A stretch of DNA of 64,000 nt from Leptidea sinapis (GCF_905404315.1 NC_066287.1:3286001-3350000); one strand, 5' to 3'; shown: positions 11,271-22,741, counted from the first letter of the stretch. The notes: a model not told the origin generated them from the letters alone. Numbers and translations: made by a program.

Positions 11271-12590
11271 TTTTTAAACTGGACTTGGACACTGAATTAA
11301 GTCAAGTTAATTGTATTCAAAGCTAATAAGCGCCTTACAATAAATAACATTGTTGAAATAAAAGTACTTGTCGCAAAAGGCGTGCTGCGTTGTCGTAATC
11401 CGATCCATTCCGACTAAATTTCCTAGAAACTAGCAAGCTACTTTTCTCCGACCTATTACATAAGGTGAATTGTCCCTTGCGATTAAATATTGTCGATGGT
11501 GAAAGTTTAAAAATGTGTCAAATCGATTATGCTTACGATGCTTAGAATCACATGGTGGTTACTGTTGTACAGATTCATAACACTTAAAAGAAATTAAATC
11601 GGCACACAGAAGAAATAAGTGCACCGTAAGCTTCACGCAAATTGCTTTCAAAGGCACGCGTCGTATGCACTTAGCACGCTGGAATAACTGCATTTACACC
11701 GTCGCGTAAATCTCCTTTAAGCCCCAATTTCACCAATAACACTCTAAACTGAGATTAGTAAAACATATTTTTATTAAAACTAGTTTAAATGCCGGTCTTG
11801 ATCCGAATTAAAGACAAGGGGATTTCACCAACACCTACATTCAACGCGCTTGCACGAAAATTGAGTTAACATGTCAAAAGCAACAGAATATATCACTGCC
11901 AACCGACAGTTTTGTCATCGATAAGTATCAACAAAGCCAAAATTGTTTTAAATCAATGTTTCTATAACGATTATGACAGTGACAGCTCCTGAACGCTGTC
12001 AAATATGTTAAAGGTCCATAATTCGGCTGTCAGCATTTAAGCACGTTTAAGCTTAAACTGGGGGTTAGTTTGTGTTGGTGAAATGCGAATTGAATTTGTA
12101 AACTCTTAAGGAACTTAGTTCAAATTGTACAAATCGTGTTCTACTTCGATGGTGAAATCAGCCCTAAGCCTTAAGAGTTGTGGCTAGCGACTGCGTCTAA
12201 TTGTGATGTAATTTTTTTATTATTATACCCTAAATTCTGGTAAATAGAATTGTTGAAATTGACTCCCGAGAAATAATTACCAAGACTGTCCTACATCTAA
12301 TACATTTTTGTCGAGCTTCAAACCGAAAAATCTGTAATATATCCTTACCAGCATTTTTATCTTCTGTTCACAGTGTCGGCCATTTGTATGATCAAATTAT
12401 CTTATAAGGAGATTTGCTAGTCCAAGTGAATATGTTCCTTATCTGCAATCACAGAAGCTTTGGTAGGAGCCACCGTGCAAAATAATTGAACAAAGGATTT
12501 GTCACATTATTTCGGACCAGGCTCGTTTTATTGCTGCTAGCAAATGAAGATCAGGATGCCGGCTTCTAGTCACTCCTTCGACTAACAAAG
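11271..12590. other. No recognisable gene
   Basis: Mixed sequence with no coding pattern I can support. The words AAACTGAGATTAG (11750s) and TTAAACTGGGGGTTAG (12055) hint at ends of an old element, but I could not define it. Confidence 0.35.
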
Positions 12591-12599
12591 GGAAAGGGC

Positions 12600-13110
12600 T
12601 TCTAGAAAATCCTAGCTTCTCAATCGCAGTTGGTTTACCTACCTACCCTAGGTATCCCTACAACAGTTCCCCATATGTGCCGCTGCGGAGGCAATGTATA
12701 CAGTCTTGGTCACCATGGCTTATTTTGCCACCACATTGTGAACCGTCTCTCCCGTTATGTCACGACGTTTAAGGGTGGTTTTGCTGCTGGCTCTCGTAGA
12801 GCCGGATGGTATTTCACGTGACGATGGCAAGGGGTCTGATGGGATGACATTGATTCTTTGGAGTCGTGGAAGGCCGCTGGTGTGGGATTGTGTGGATACG
12901 CTGGAGCCTAGTCACATTGAAAACACATCTATAATCGGCAGAAATGCCGAAAACTTAAGGAAGAGGAAATATTCATCACTCCGTGATGGATGCATATTTG
13001 TTTCCCATTTAGGCGGAGATGAAGGGTTACTCCTGAGCCATTTGACACGTGGGACGGTCGTCTGGTACGTAACTCTATCAGAGGATAAGTTTGGCCACAC
13101 AGAGAGGTCG
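12600..13110 (+). pseudogene. C-terminal fragment of an RT-associated repeat with PD-(D/E)XK-like motif
   Basis: Two overlapping frames give TTVPHMCRCGGNVYSLGHHG followed, after a frameshift, by EPDGISRDDGKGSDGMTL and RPLVWDCVDTLEPSHIENTS. This order is the C-terminus of proteins I know as abundant lepidopteran retroelement relics. The G-x-R-P-D-G-(M/V)-T ... L-V-W-D-x-T spacing resembles a PD-(D/E)XK nuclease core; here the RPDG motif reads GSDG. An apparent tail of the same family lies 6.4 kb away at 19505-19640. Frameshifts and the altered motif mark it as inactive. The nuclease reading is inference. Confidence 0.6.
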
Positions 13111-13440
13111 GTTACCAGCTTATGTACATAGTGGGGCATAGTAATTACGTATTATTGAAGTAACGGAGGTCATAATCCTTATTTCCGAAACAGAAGGACA
13201 ATATATCATTTTATCGTGTAACTACCGACCCCCATGCCTTCTAGCAACATCCGACGAATCATTGAACATTGAAACAGTACAACACCGAACACTTCCTTCC
13301 CATACAGTTACCAAAATTTTGTTACCATTGGTTAACCTTTGTAGGTGGAAATAGTTGGGAAACCCTGATGTTTGAGCTTTTATTGTCTGTTTATTGCCTG
13401 CCACAACCATAGAGTAGAACAAGATTTTATGACGATACGT
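13111..13440. other. No recognisable feature
   Basis: Nothing supported. The far end (13420-13445) is the left flank of the tRNA-like unit that follows. Confidence 0.4.
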
Positions 13441-13445
13441 CACTC

Positions 13446-13640
13446 GAACGGTTAGCTCAGTTGGGAGAGCACTGGCACGATACGCCAGAAGTCGTAGATT
13501 CGAGTCCCGCATCGTTCATAAAATTTTATTTTCAAATTTTACTTGTGTATTAATCTTAGAAGTGAGGGTTATCACTTTAAAAACATAACAAATTGTTTTA
13601 TTGTCTCGCCCGATTTTGCGAAGAGAATTTTGAATTCTTA
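13446..13640 (+). repeat. tRNA-like repeat unit (cloverleaf 13446-13517)
   Basis: The 72-nt segment folds as a tRNA. The acceptor GAACGGT pairs with ATCGTTC, D stem GCTC with GAGC, and anticodon stem CTGGC with GCCAG. It has a T arm with TTCGAGT. The anticodon loop is ACGATAC, with C where U33 is universal, and the T stem has mismatches. Its right flank (to about 13640, with GTTATCACTTTAAAAAC) is shared with 24300-24375, so this is a dispersed repeat with a tRNA head and not a functional gene. Confidence 0.75.
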
Positions 13641-14410
13641 AATCTGAGCAAGATCTCAGCTAATTATTATCTCATCACTTCTGTCGGGTCACTTGAGGGT
13701 TACACATCGCTCTTTAATTACTATTTTTATACGCTTTATATTAGCTTCACCTGTATGTTTGTATGTTTGTAACCGACTTCTTTGGGCGCGATTTTGACCC
13801 ACTTTAAACGGCTAGATTTCGTTCAAACTTTGTAGATTTATCGAGGACCGATGACATTACACTAATTTGACTAAAAAATGAAAAATACATAATAGTTAAA
13901 AAAAAACTAAAAAGCACGCTTTATATAATATTCAACTAAAAAATAGAATTCTTCTTCTTATAGGAGGGTAAACCGCTTCGTATCGCATCACGTTTTGCCT
14001 GGCTTCCCTTTCTTTCACGCATACGGCAGCGGTAGGCAGGCTCCTCCCCTCTCACTCTTACCAATTGTTACTTTTATAGGATAAAATAATGACACTAATA
14101 ATGTACATATATATATAATTCTAATTTACATACATTACATATATTCAATAAAAGATTTTATTAATAAATACCCTTTTCCTTACTATCATCCATATAAATT
14201 TAATACACAAAATATAAGTAATAACATAAGCTTTTCTCAAGTTAAACAATTTCAATTATATTAAATAGTTCAACTTATTTTTATATTCCATATATCTCGC
14301 TCAATTCTCATTTCAGTCACAATGATTCAGCTTAAATTTTACAAATATTCAGATCACACGAGTAAGACTTATCGAAGGTTTCAACAATTCAATTTAGATA
14401 TTATTTAATA
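13641..14410. other. Spacer with short repeat fragments
   Basis: Contains a short segment with AACCGACTTCTTTGGGCGCG (13772) and a C/T-rich piece at 13960-14055 (CGGCAGCGGTAGGCAGG). Both look like old repeats. No gene seen. Confidence 0.35.
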
Positions 14411-14414
14411 ATAA

Positions 14415-14544
14415 GGCTTTACTCACATTTTTGTCGGTGTCGGTACCCAAGTAATCGCGAACCCACCACACTCACCCAGATGAAGGACTTCCGAATAGTC
14501 CGAAACTAGTCGGTACCGACACCGACAAAAACGTGAGAATAGCC
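14415..14544. mobile_element. Snapback element with hammerhead-like core
   Basis: Arms of 33 bp (14415-14447 and 14512-14544) are inverted with 3 mismatches and include GTCGGTGTCGGTACC. The loop contains CAGATGA, then GGAC...GTCC and GAAAC (14477-14506). That is the order of a hammerhead ribozyme core, with one change in CUGANGA and one extra A before the stem. A related, more divergent copy lies at 42376-42600, where the core word is intact as CTGAGGA. Confidence 0.65.
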
Positions 14545-14607
14545 GTATGAATAAATAATTTAATAATGCCTCACGAAAGTTTTAATAATTCAATTTAGAT
14601 ATGTTTA

Positions 14608-15162
14608 TCTATATATATAAAAATGAATTGCTGTTCGTTAGTCCCGCTAAAACTCGAGAACGGCCGGACCGAATTGGCTAATTTTGGTTTTTAATTAATT
14701 GTGGAAGTCCAGAGAAGGTTTAAAAGGTGAATAAATATGAAAATGCTTGGAATTGAATAAAAACAACGATTTTCATTTCCCTTTGATGAGCCCCCGTCGT
14801 TCAGAAATAAAATTAAAATAATGGTTTGAAATGAATAACTAATTAGAAATTTTCTCTTTCTAACTTTCTCAGGAGTAAAAAATAAACTTAATTTTAGGAA
14901 CTACCTCACCTAACTGTGTGCGTCTGTCAATATCAAATTGAAACCATATAAATAGCCAGTATTTCAGGAAAACTCTGTTTTGTAAGTAAGCAACATCATG
15001 TGTACTAATAGAAAATAATAATAAAATTTCATTCTTACCGAGCATTTTTTTTTATTTTAATAAAAAAAGGGTTCCTTTCGTTTGTATGGGCTTTATTTTA
15101 TACAAAAGTTTAGGTCTTTTATTTATCCATTAAGGCAGTACGAAGTCTGCTGGGTCAGCTAG
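14608..15162 (+). mobile_element. Non-autonomous Helitron, full length
   Basis: Begins TCTATATATATAAAAATG after an A and ends CTGCTGGGTCAGCTAG before a T, the Helitron terminal pattern. The 5' region with ACTCGAGAACGGCCGGACCG and TCCAGAGAAGGTTTAAAAGG is a family I recognise as very widespread in Lepidoptera. A minus-strand relative lies at 32336-32711. No coding capacity. Confidence 0.9.
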
Positions 15163-15335
15163 TAATAAATAGAATTTGAAACCACTGATTGAACACAAAT
15201 ATCTACCAACATGTCTACCATCCAATATCTCTCAGATTACGGTCTGTAGTCAGGTCACAAGAACAGGAGCTAGCAACGAGACATTTTAAGTAAATTGCAA
15301 AATAAAATATAAATTACTGCAACATGCAGTTGCCC

Positions 15336-15440
15336 CCTATAAGATAGACCGACCAGTCAAGATCGCCGGCATAGCTTGGATGAGGACAGCGCAGGACCGA
15401 TCGTAGTGGAGATCTTTGGGGCAGGCCTGGAGGTCTACTC
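15336..15440 (+). pseudogene. Terminal fragment of an RTE-type LINE ORF
   Basis: Reads KIAGIAWMRTAQDRS-stop-WRSLGQAW. This matches the very end of RTE/BovB-like ORF2, whose last block is usually AGxxWM...A.DR..W..L.EA. The rest of the element is missing. Confidence 0.65.
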
Positions 15441-16330
15441 GCAAAATCGACAACGATACATTCGGAACGATACGATAATACTCCGAATATGTCGCAACTA
15501 TCCTACTCTAACAAATGTTCGAATTCCTTATCGTTTATCGTTACCATAGACTAATATTTTGATTTTTTTACGATGTTAGTGTGAATGAAATATGATGTGA
15601 GTGTCAAAAGTCAAAACATAGTTTAGGCGCTAAGGACCATGCCAGACTCTGCACTACCAATTTGGTATCATTTACACATAATGTAAATTAAAAAAAAATA
15701 TGTAATGAATATAATATGACCATTTAAAATTGAATAAATAATACAAAACTTGCGGATAATAATATGTAAAAAAAAGTAACTCAACCCTTCTCGTCGACTT
15801 CCTATTTCTCAGGCGGCCATTTGCATTATTTCTACGCATAAACGATCAACAAAATGACTTAAATTACTTAGTAGTAAAAAAATCCTGTTGAATAGTAAAT
15901 CACATATAATTATTTCAATTATTTTTATTAAATAAGTATATTGTATGGCAAATATATCTACAACTTGAAACGATAATAGCATCGACAGGCTAGAAGGTGT
16001 CGTTGAGATTATCGTAAAAGTGACGTTTGATTATTTGTGAAATTCGAATATTCATCTCTGATATTTTCAACTAAGAGTAGGGTTAGTACCGATAATATCG
16101 AATAATGTTTCTATCATCGTTTCGACATTGATTACGATGTAACTAAGAGTAGGATTCGATACGACTAATGCCACGATTTATCGAATATCGATTTTAGGAG
16201 TTGGCCCCCTGTCTCTAGCAGTGGACGTCTTTCGGCTAAAGTGATGACGATGATAGTAGATAATTTACACGTCTTGATAGAGCCTCTTGATACTAGACAA
16301 CCGATGAAAACAGGCCAGGTTTATTACTTT
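15441..16330. repeat. Poorly resolved repeat region rich in CGATA words
   Basis: The word CTACTCTAAC near 15513 and its complements in AACTAAGAGTAGG near 16070 and 16140 suggest inverted ends of a MITE. CGATA and TATCG words are dense at both sides. I could not fix boundaries or a target duplication. Confidence 0.35.
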
Positions 16331-16641
16331 AGGGACTGCGCGCACTTTTCAGCTCTTTTCAGCTTTTGTCCATAGAAAACAACAATTTTCTCAATTTTCA
16401 ACAGCTCTTTACAGGGATGGTTCGCGACTCCTTGTCGACAAGTTGCGACCTGTATTGTTCCTGCATTGATTTAACGCAAAGATTGCAGACGTGATTTAAA
16501 GTTATTATTCTCATTCTTACGACGCCGTACGCGGCTGATAGAAGCAGAGCTGTATAAGTGTGACCAAAATCGTTCAGCGAAAGGCGAATGCAGCTGAATA
16601 AGTGCGCGTAGTCCTAAGGGACTACGCGCACTTATTCAGCT
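16331..16641. mobile_element. MITE with a second MITE end placed head-to-head
   Basis: Left end TTAGGGACTGCGCGCACTTT (16331) is inverse to the right end ...AAGTGCGCGTAGTCCTAA (to 16617). A further end, GGACTACGCGCACTTATTC (16619-16641), abuts it in the opposite direction. This creates a perfect 23-bp palindrome with a 4-nt loop (16592-16641). The short fragment is then cut off by SINE sequence. No coding capacity. Confidence 0.65.
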
Positions 16642-16750
16642 CAATATATGATATTAAATATATCGTTGTCTTGTACTCATAGTACACGCTATGCCCAGTT
16701 TAGGGCAAGATAATTTGTGTAAGAGTGTGTCAATATTATTATTATTATAT
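16642..16750 (+). mobile_element. SINE 3' body fragment
   Basis: ATATCGTTGTCTTGTACTC, TAGGGCAAGATAATTTGTG and a TTATTATTATTA tail match the body of the SINE at 6141-6265. The tRNA-like head is missing. Confidence 0.8.
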
Positions 16751-17325
16751 TATAATAAGTTCTTAAGAATACTAAATGTATTGCATTACACTCAAAGTTG
16801 ATCCAAAGCATTCTCTTGTGATTTGTCTCTGATGATCTCCTCATTTCATACAGCCAAGTATTTGGCGCAAAAACCTTAGGCAAAAACTGTTATTACAATG
16901 GCAAGTGTACAATGTCTAATCTTAAATAATTTATAAATCTATACACGTGAACACGTCGAAATAAATAGCGACAAACTGCTAGCCTCTATTTTCAGCACCA
17001 CGCGCGCTTTTAAACAATGTGACTGACGTATCGCGAGTGTAAGACGTAGTTGCCACGCACACTAAAGTAATAAACTTGGCCTGTTATCAGCAGGAGGTTC
17101 TACCTAGACGTATAAATTAACTAAGGTTGAAACATTTGAGTAATTTTGTTGCAACATTTAGTGAATATTGTTTAGTTATAAATGCTAGGTTTTGAGAACC
17201 ACAACCAGTTTTTAGCCAGCGACGGAACGAAACCTTACATAGATAGAATTAATTATTTAAACTAGTCAAGTCACACACGAAGGGTTTCGTATCATCGTAT
17301 AAGATATAATACTATCTATATTTAT
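16751..17325. other. No recognisable feature
   Basis: No gene or repeat supported. Confidence 0.4.
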
Positions 17326-17330
17326 TTAAT

Positions 17331-17532
17331 ATATTTTATGGAAAAGGAGGACGAACGAGTGTACGGGTCACCTAAGTGATCACCGCCGCCCATATTCTTT
17401 TGCAACACCAGAGGAATCACAGGAGGTCTGCCGGCCTTTAATGAAGGTGTACGGGTTTTTTTTAAGGTACCCATGTCGTATCGTGCCGGAAACACCGCAC
17501 AATGAAGCTCATTCAACAGCTTTGTAGTACAT
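17331..17532 (-). mobile_element. LINE-A 3' end
   Basis: Minus-strand copy of the LINE-A tail (compare 7930-8340). The frame still reads NELHCAVFPARYDMGTLKK. It is 5'-truncated, and its A-rich 3' end is at 17331. Confidence 0.75.
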
Positions 17533-17692
17533 GGAAAACTATTTTGTAAAAGAAAGAAAATGCCATAGCAATATTATGCATTGACTCAGAATATATTAGC
17601 GTATAGACAACTTAACAGCCCGATAATAATGGAACAATTTTGAAATTTCAATGTTTGCGTTAGCTGGTGGCTACATAATATGCAAAATACTA
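17533..17692. other. Short spacer
   Basis: Nothing recognised. Confidence 0.4.
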
Positions 17693-17832
17693 ACCCCCTT
17701 ATTCATAATGGTCCGCTAACTTTAAACAGCCGCTTAGGAGTGTTTTTTCTCATTCTGACTTAGGTCAATAGAAGAAGACAGAGTGAGAATTAGCAATGCT
17801 TTAAGTTAGCAGACTATTATGAATAAGGGGGT
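17693..17832. mobile_element. 140-bp palindromic MITE
   Basis: Ends are inverted over about 36 bp: ACCCCCTTATTCATAATGG at the left, and the complement of ATTATGAATAAGGGGGT at the right, with only a few mismatches. The whole element can fold into one hairpin. The left flank is TA and the right flank AA, so a TA target duplication is possible but not intact. No coding capacity. Confidence 0.8.
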
Positions 17833-18120
17833 AAGAAGTTAAAGCCGCTGAAACAAAATTTCTTTTCTTTTCTATCTTGCTTTACCTCCGTTAGAGATCT
17901 TCTTCTCTCTTGCAGGCTTTGTTTGTCTTTACGTTAGTATATAGTAAGTCTATGATATAATGTATAAAGAGACTTTGGAATTGAGCATCTTATTCAGCAA
18001 TTGTTGAACAAATTGAGAAACAGCCAACAAATAGACGGACAGACAGACAGAGGCCATAGTAGTAGGACGTCAATGGTGACCCTAGAATACATATACCTTA
18101 AAATTAGTTTCGAAACACTA
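17833..18120. other. No recognisable feature
   Basis: Nothing supported. Confidence 0.4.
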
Positions 18121-18124
18121 TGAA

Positions 18125-18450
18125 TAATCAAGTAAAAGTTAAATCAAATCAAAGGTATATAGGTCAGGGAAATGATACTTATGAATGTCAAAAGTTCTCT
18201 TTTGTTTTTATATTTACCGCCACTTCGGAAAGATGAAGTAGCAAGAAGAAGTGGCATGAAACTCATTGCTACTCTCTTAAATCAACATTTACAGGTTCAT
18301 CTTTTTACATTTTATTTTATTTACAATTTCAATTACAATTTAAATACTCAATGCCTTACACGAGTCGAAAAAAAAACAAAATAAGGAAATATAAATCAAT
18401 ACGTAAAAACAAGAGCTATTGAGTACAGAAGATTCATCAATCCACACACA
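18125..18450 (-). mobile_element. LINE 3' UTR (same family as 3970-4345)
   Basis: Starts with the complement of the ATTTGATTT tail at 18133-18143, then carries AGTAGCAAGAAGAAGTGGCA and AATGCCTTACACGAGT in the order found at 45305-45625. Only non-coding 3' sequence is retained. Confidence 0.7.
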
Positions 18451-19500
18451 CAGTAAATAAATAAAGGTATTTTGCAGAAAAAAAAAACACTTCTGTCGAC
18501 CCATATAACAGTGCATAAAACACTCTAATTAAATATAAAACCGACAATATTTCCCAGCCTCAATCTGTTCCAACGAACTCATTAAAACCTCACAATTATA
18601 ATACAGCCTACTGGATTGCAATCGTAATTATGAACTAGTATTAAATCTGTTTAGCGACAGTACACAGCCGTACGCACACGTACAGCTAAGCTTAAAGGGA
18701 GGAATACAGCGTCGTGTTACGCACATTTCAAGTATTTGATGCAGTTCCATTGTTCAATAGACCGAGATTTTTGACGTATACACGACAATAAATTTGATCC
18801 CATAGTATAAAGGGAGCCATAATACATCCACTCCCACTCAACACCTTAGTGGGAAGTGAAAGGATAGCTGAAAAACAGCCCTGCATGGTATCATAAATCC
18901 ATGATGCCATGTCAGGTGAAACTGAGCCTTTTCCTCTTGCCTATTGTTTCATTGTGTAGCCTAATTATTCATATTATATTTGTAATGTTTTGTATAGAAA
19001 TAAAGAATTTTTTTATTTATTTAAAAAATTAAATGAATCCAGACAAATGGTGATAACAAAATCCGGACTACAGTCAGATCTTGTAGATTTCCATCAAAGA
19101 TTCCAATGTTTTTTATAGTTTTATTCGTGGGTGTGTAGTGTCAGGTATTTTGCTTGTCTAAAGAGGAAGAATCCACCATGTTTTGGTATTTTCACTTCGT
19201 CATGCAATTCTTGTTGACAATTTTTGAAGTGAAAACTTCTTTTAGCTGCGTTTGGCACTTTTTTGTAGCGGAAAATCTTGTGGGTTTGCGACACCGCATA
19301 TGCTCAAGAATTGCGCATGCATTAAATAAATAATTTAAGAAAATATAAATATTATAGTTAGACATTTATTGGATTGGTAAAATCTCGTGAGTTTGCGTCA
19401 CCGAAATGCTTATGGCAGTATGTATATCTGTAGTTGTACAGCTGACGTATTGTGTAACATTAGTGCTGTGTATTTCTTATAATAGAAGTAAAATTGAATG
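18451..19500. other. No recognisable gene
   Basis: A 60-codon open run on the minus strand (18728-18910) has no recognisable domain. A segment ending AATAAAGAATTTTTTTATT at about 19000 looks like a polyadenylated transcript or LINE end, but I cannot name it. Confidence 0.35.
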
Positions 19501-19504
19501 GATA

Positions 19505-19640
19505 TAGTCAAAAGTACTGGCAAACCAAGCGCTGGCAGCTATTTCGGTCAACCGTTCAGCCTTGCTATCCAACGCGGAAATGCTGCCGGCATTCTTGATA
19601 CGCTTCCCCGTAATGTTTTGTGCAATCTGTCTTGTATTAT
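19505..19640 (+). pseudogene. Tail of the RT-associated repeat (see 12600-13110)
   Basis: Reads STGKPSAGSYFGQPFSLAIQ then RGNAAGILDTLPR. This is the final block of the same lepidopteran retroelement protein whose CRCGG...LVWD region lies at 12600-13110. It is a 5'-truncated scrap with no catalytic residues. Confidence 0.6.
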
Positions 19641-20354
19641 ATATATACCATGTATATGTATACCATACCGAAAATCACTGTGTGGCAGCGCCTCAAAGTG
19701 ATGTACTTTATGGTAGATGGTAGATATCAGTAAGGAAACTGTACATCTTACCCTTTATACTCAAAAACTATAGAAAGCTACCATATGACTCCAATTTGCT
19801 TCAAAAGAGAAGGAATAACTAATTCAAATTAGCAAAACAAAAAATTACTATCAATTACAACATTAAAGTAATGATACATTAGTAAGTTATAAATCTTTAG
19901 TAAATTTACAAGCTTTCTTCTCGAGAAGATTTTATTTTGTATTGTGACAGTGTGTGTGTTTGCAGCTCAGACTTTACTATCCAATTACAATAAATGTACA
20001 TTTATATATTCGAAACGTTGATTTTGGTTGCGATCTTGCATTTTGAGGCAGTTTATGTGACCGCTAGTATTCAATAAACTTTCAGACACACTTGCACAGA
20101 GTTTTGGATTCCACACATGCATAATATTAAGATAAAGATATAAATATTTTGAAACTTATTTACTTCAACTTATGCTTTCATTGTTAATAATGATTTTTGA
20201 TCAAGAATAACTTTAAAAACAGCAATATTCTAAGAATATTTTGCTCTCAATATTTTGAAATGTGACGCCATTGCTTGGAGCAATTCACTTGTTTGTTCAC
20301 CATAGTATCTACGGTAATGAATCACGTTGTTTTAACAAATTTTCTTAATTACCT
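19641..20354. other. No recognisable feature
   Basis: AT-rich, nothing supported. Confidence 0.4.
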
Positions 20355-20527
20355 TGGATAACTGTGGAATGAGCTTCCTTGTGCGGTGTTTCCGGGACGA
20401 TACGACATGAGTACCTTCAAAAAAAGCGCGTACACCTTCCTTTAAGGCCGGCAACACTCTTGTGATTCCTCTGGTGTTGCAAGAGAATGTGGGCGGCGGT
20501 GATCACTTAACACCAGGTCCTCCTATT
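20355..20527 (+). mobile_element. LINE-A 3' end
   Basis: Plus-strand copy. It begins AACTGTGGAATGAGCTTCC and passes GGGACGATACGACATGAGTA and CACCTTCCTTTAAGGCCGGC. It ends near TCCTCCTATTCCAAAAAG. It preserves the uninterrupted CTTTAAGGCC junction into which the piggyBac at 47297 inserted in another copy. Confidence 0.8.
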
Positions 20528-21200
20528 CCAAAAAGAAACTAAAATTTGAGGACTATGTTAGATTAGTGCTTCGTGCTTACACCTATTAGGTTAGAGTACC
20601 TGAGGCGCCAACTTTAGTAAACTGGACAATGGGGCCGAAACTGTGTTATTTATTTCATAAAAATAAGCGTGCATAAAATGTTTGATAATCCATTTCTATC
20701 GTATTTTCCATTTGTTTTTGTTTGGCTATTTTAACGAAATACGATACAGAATTTAATTAATAATTCTTTGCAATCGATTTGTAATATTATAAGGCATTAT
20801 ATTGAGGCCGTCGTATTCTCACTGTGTAAATATGGTATGGTCCCAGACAGGATCAATTACTTGATTGTTGTCTGATTCACAAATCCATAATAAACAACAA
20901 TACATTGACGTTAAGAATTAAACAAAATAACATAAAATATCGTACGACAATGGGAACACACACTCGTTCGCATCGCACGCACCAGTAACGTATATCTACT
21001 GCAACATATTATGCACGCATTTTCCTTATTTACTGCAGTAAATAGGTTTTTCAGGAACCACCTACAACTGTGATTGCGTTTAGGCTTGCTACACATGTGA
21101 TAAAAATTACTTAAAAAGACACTAGATAAAGGATGTCTCGAGCTGTTATAAAAATCAAGTAATGTGGTAAATGGTACTAGACTCTGTTTCTACTTACTCA
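20528..21200. other. No recognisable feature
   Basis: Nothing supported. Confidence 0.4.
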
Positions 21201-21204
21201 GGGC

Positions 21205-21559
21205 GCCATTCAAATAAAAAAACCGGGGGAGTGCAAGTCGGTCTCGTCCACCGAGGGTTCCGTACATATCAGGTACTTACCTACCTATAGGTACTTTTAA
21301 AAAGGGGCAAAAGGTTTTTTTTTCATTCTTAGTCATAACTCAAAAATTATACAACATTAAAATAATTAAAAATTTGTTTAAAGCGATACTCTTCGAGTTC
21401 TAAAATTGAAATTCAAAAAAAGTTTTCATTAGCAATGTTTCTAACTGGCCAGTTCTAACATTTTTAATGTTACCCACGTATAACTTCAAAAGCGAGCTTA
21501 TGAAAGTTTTTATGAATTTATATGGCGAAATGAATGAATTTATTTGCCGGGTCAGCTAG
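21205..21559 (+). mobile_element. Probable Helitron 3' end plus dispersed repeat
   Basis: Ends TTTGCCGGGTCAGCTAG before a T, a Helitron-type 3' terminus shared with 6140, 15162 and 37726. The left part contains GAGGGTTCCGTACATATC, a word set common to another repeat with a relative at 30055. The 5' boundary is uncertain. Confidence 0.5.
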
Positions 21560-22740
21560 TCACAACATAATAAAGCAAAAGAGACGGGAGACATAGGGGA
21601 GTATCGCTACATATTGTGCCAACCACCTGTCGTTACCTAGATCTCTGCCCGAGTTCATCAAAGGTTTTATGGAGTCAGGATGGCAATATTAGCTGCCCAC
21701 AACACCCGCCATAGACGCATTACAGTACTTTGTTGTCGATTTCTGGAAAATACTCGTAGCCCGTGATATTTCTAATATCAAACAAAATATAAAATAGTGC
21801 ATTTGTGAGTCTAATGAACAGCAATTTATATATAGGTATATTATAATAGACTTGAGGTGTTGGTGCAGTTGCTGCTCCAACTTTGTGAGTTCTCGCTTAT
21901 GCGAGGTGTAGTGTCTAGCAATAGTATAATGTACTTGATAAATATAATTGATGTTGTAACCGTTTTAATCTAAATAAATAAATAATATTTCAGAATTAAT
22001 CGCACTGTTAGCACACAGCCTTATATCACGCTTCACTGAATATTGACTCTATGTTATACTAGTTTTTCCTACTTTGTCACCGTTTCTGCGGTTGTTATAT
22101 GCCTAGGTATAGATTTCTAGTGCAGTGTGCATGAGCATTCACGAATAACTGGAACCACAAACTATTGAATACACTGCAATAAAAAAGGTTAAAGTAGTAT
22201 TTCCTTTGATTAACTCGAGTGTTACTCATTTATTATTTAAATGCAATACTTTTAATTAATCGTGTTTTGTATTAAAAAAAAACGTATATGTATTTATGTA
22301 ATTACGCAAGAAGTTATAGTTATTTGTCGTAACACAACAATAATCCTTAAATCAAGGCTTGGAACTACTTTAAATTTAGCTGTAATTACCGGTTAAAATC
22401 GGTTTCTTTGCTTAAGTGTTTAACGTTGCACGGGAGTTGTTTTGCAACTCTTAAAAACCGGTAAACGAGACGAGCTAGAAAAAACCGCTTTAAACCAGTT
22501 TATTGAAAAATAACTTATCCTACAATAATGGTTCAAAAATGTGTCAATTGAAAATTTGTTAAGGCTGTATGTACTCGCGTATTAAAAAAAATCGACATCT
22601 ATTTCCTTAGATAGGTGTAACATCTGCATGCTTGTAAAATAAAACTATTTTTTCTATCATTACATTTTACGCTAGGGACATGCAGTAAAGTAGGTCTTCT
22701 AGGTAACTGACACCAGACCTAATAGTTCCGGACAGGCAAC
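21560..22740. other. No recognisable gene
   Basis: AT-rich. The stretch 21660-21980 ends in AATCTAAATAAATAAATAA and may be an old LINE end. Nothing can be assigned. Confidence 0.35.
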
Positions 22741-22741
22741 C

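Noticed and set aside
13446..13517. Functional tRNA gene
   Set aside because: Non-uridine at position 33, mismatched T stem, shared repeat flanks and multiple copies with different anticodon loops indicate a repeat.
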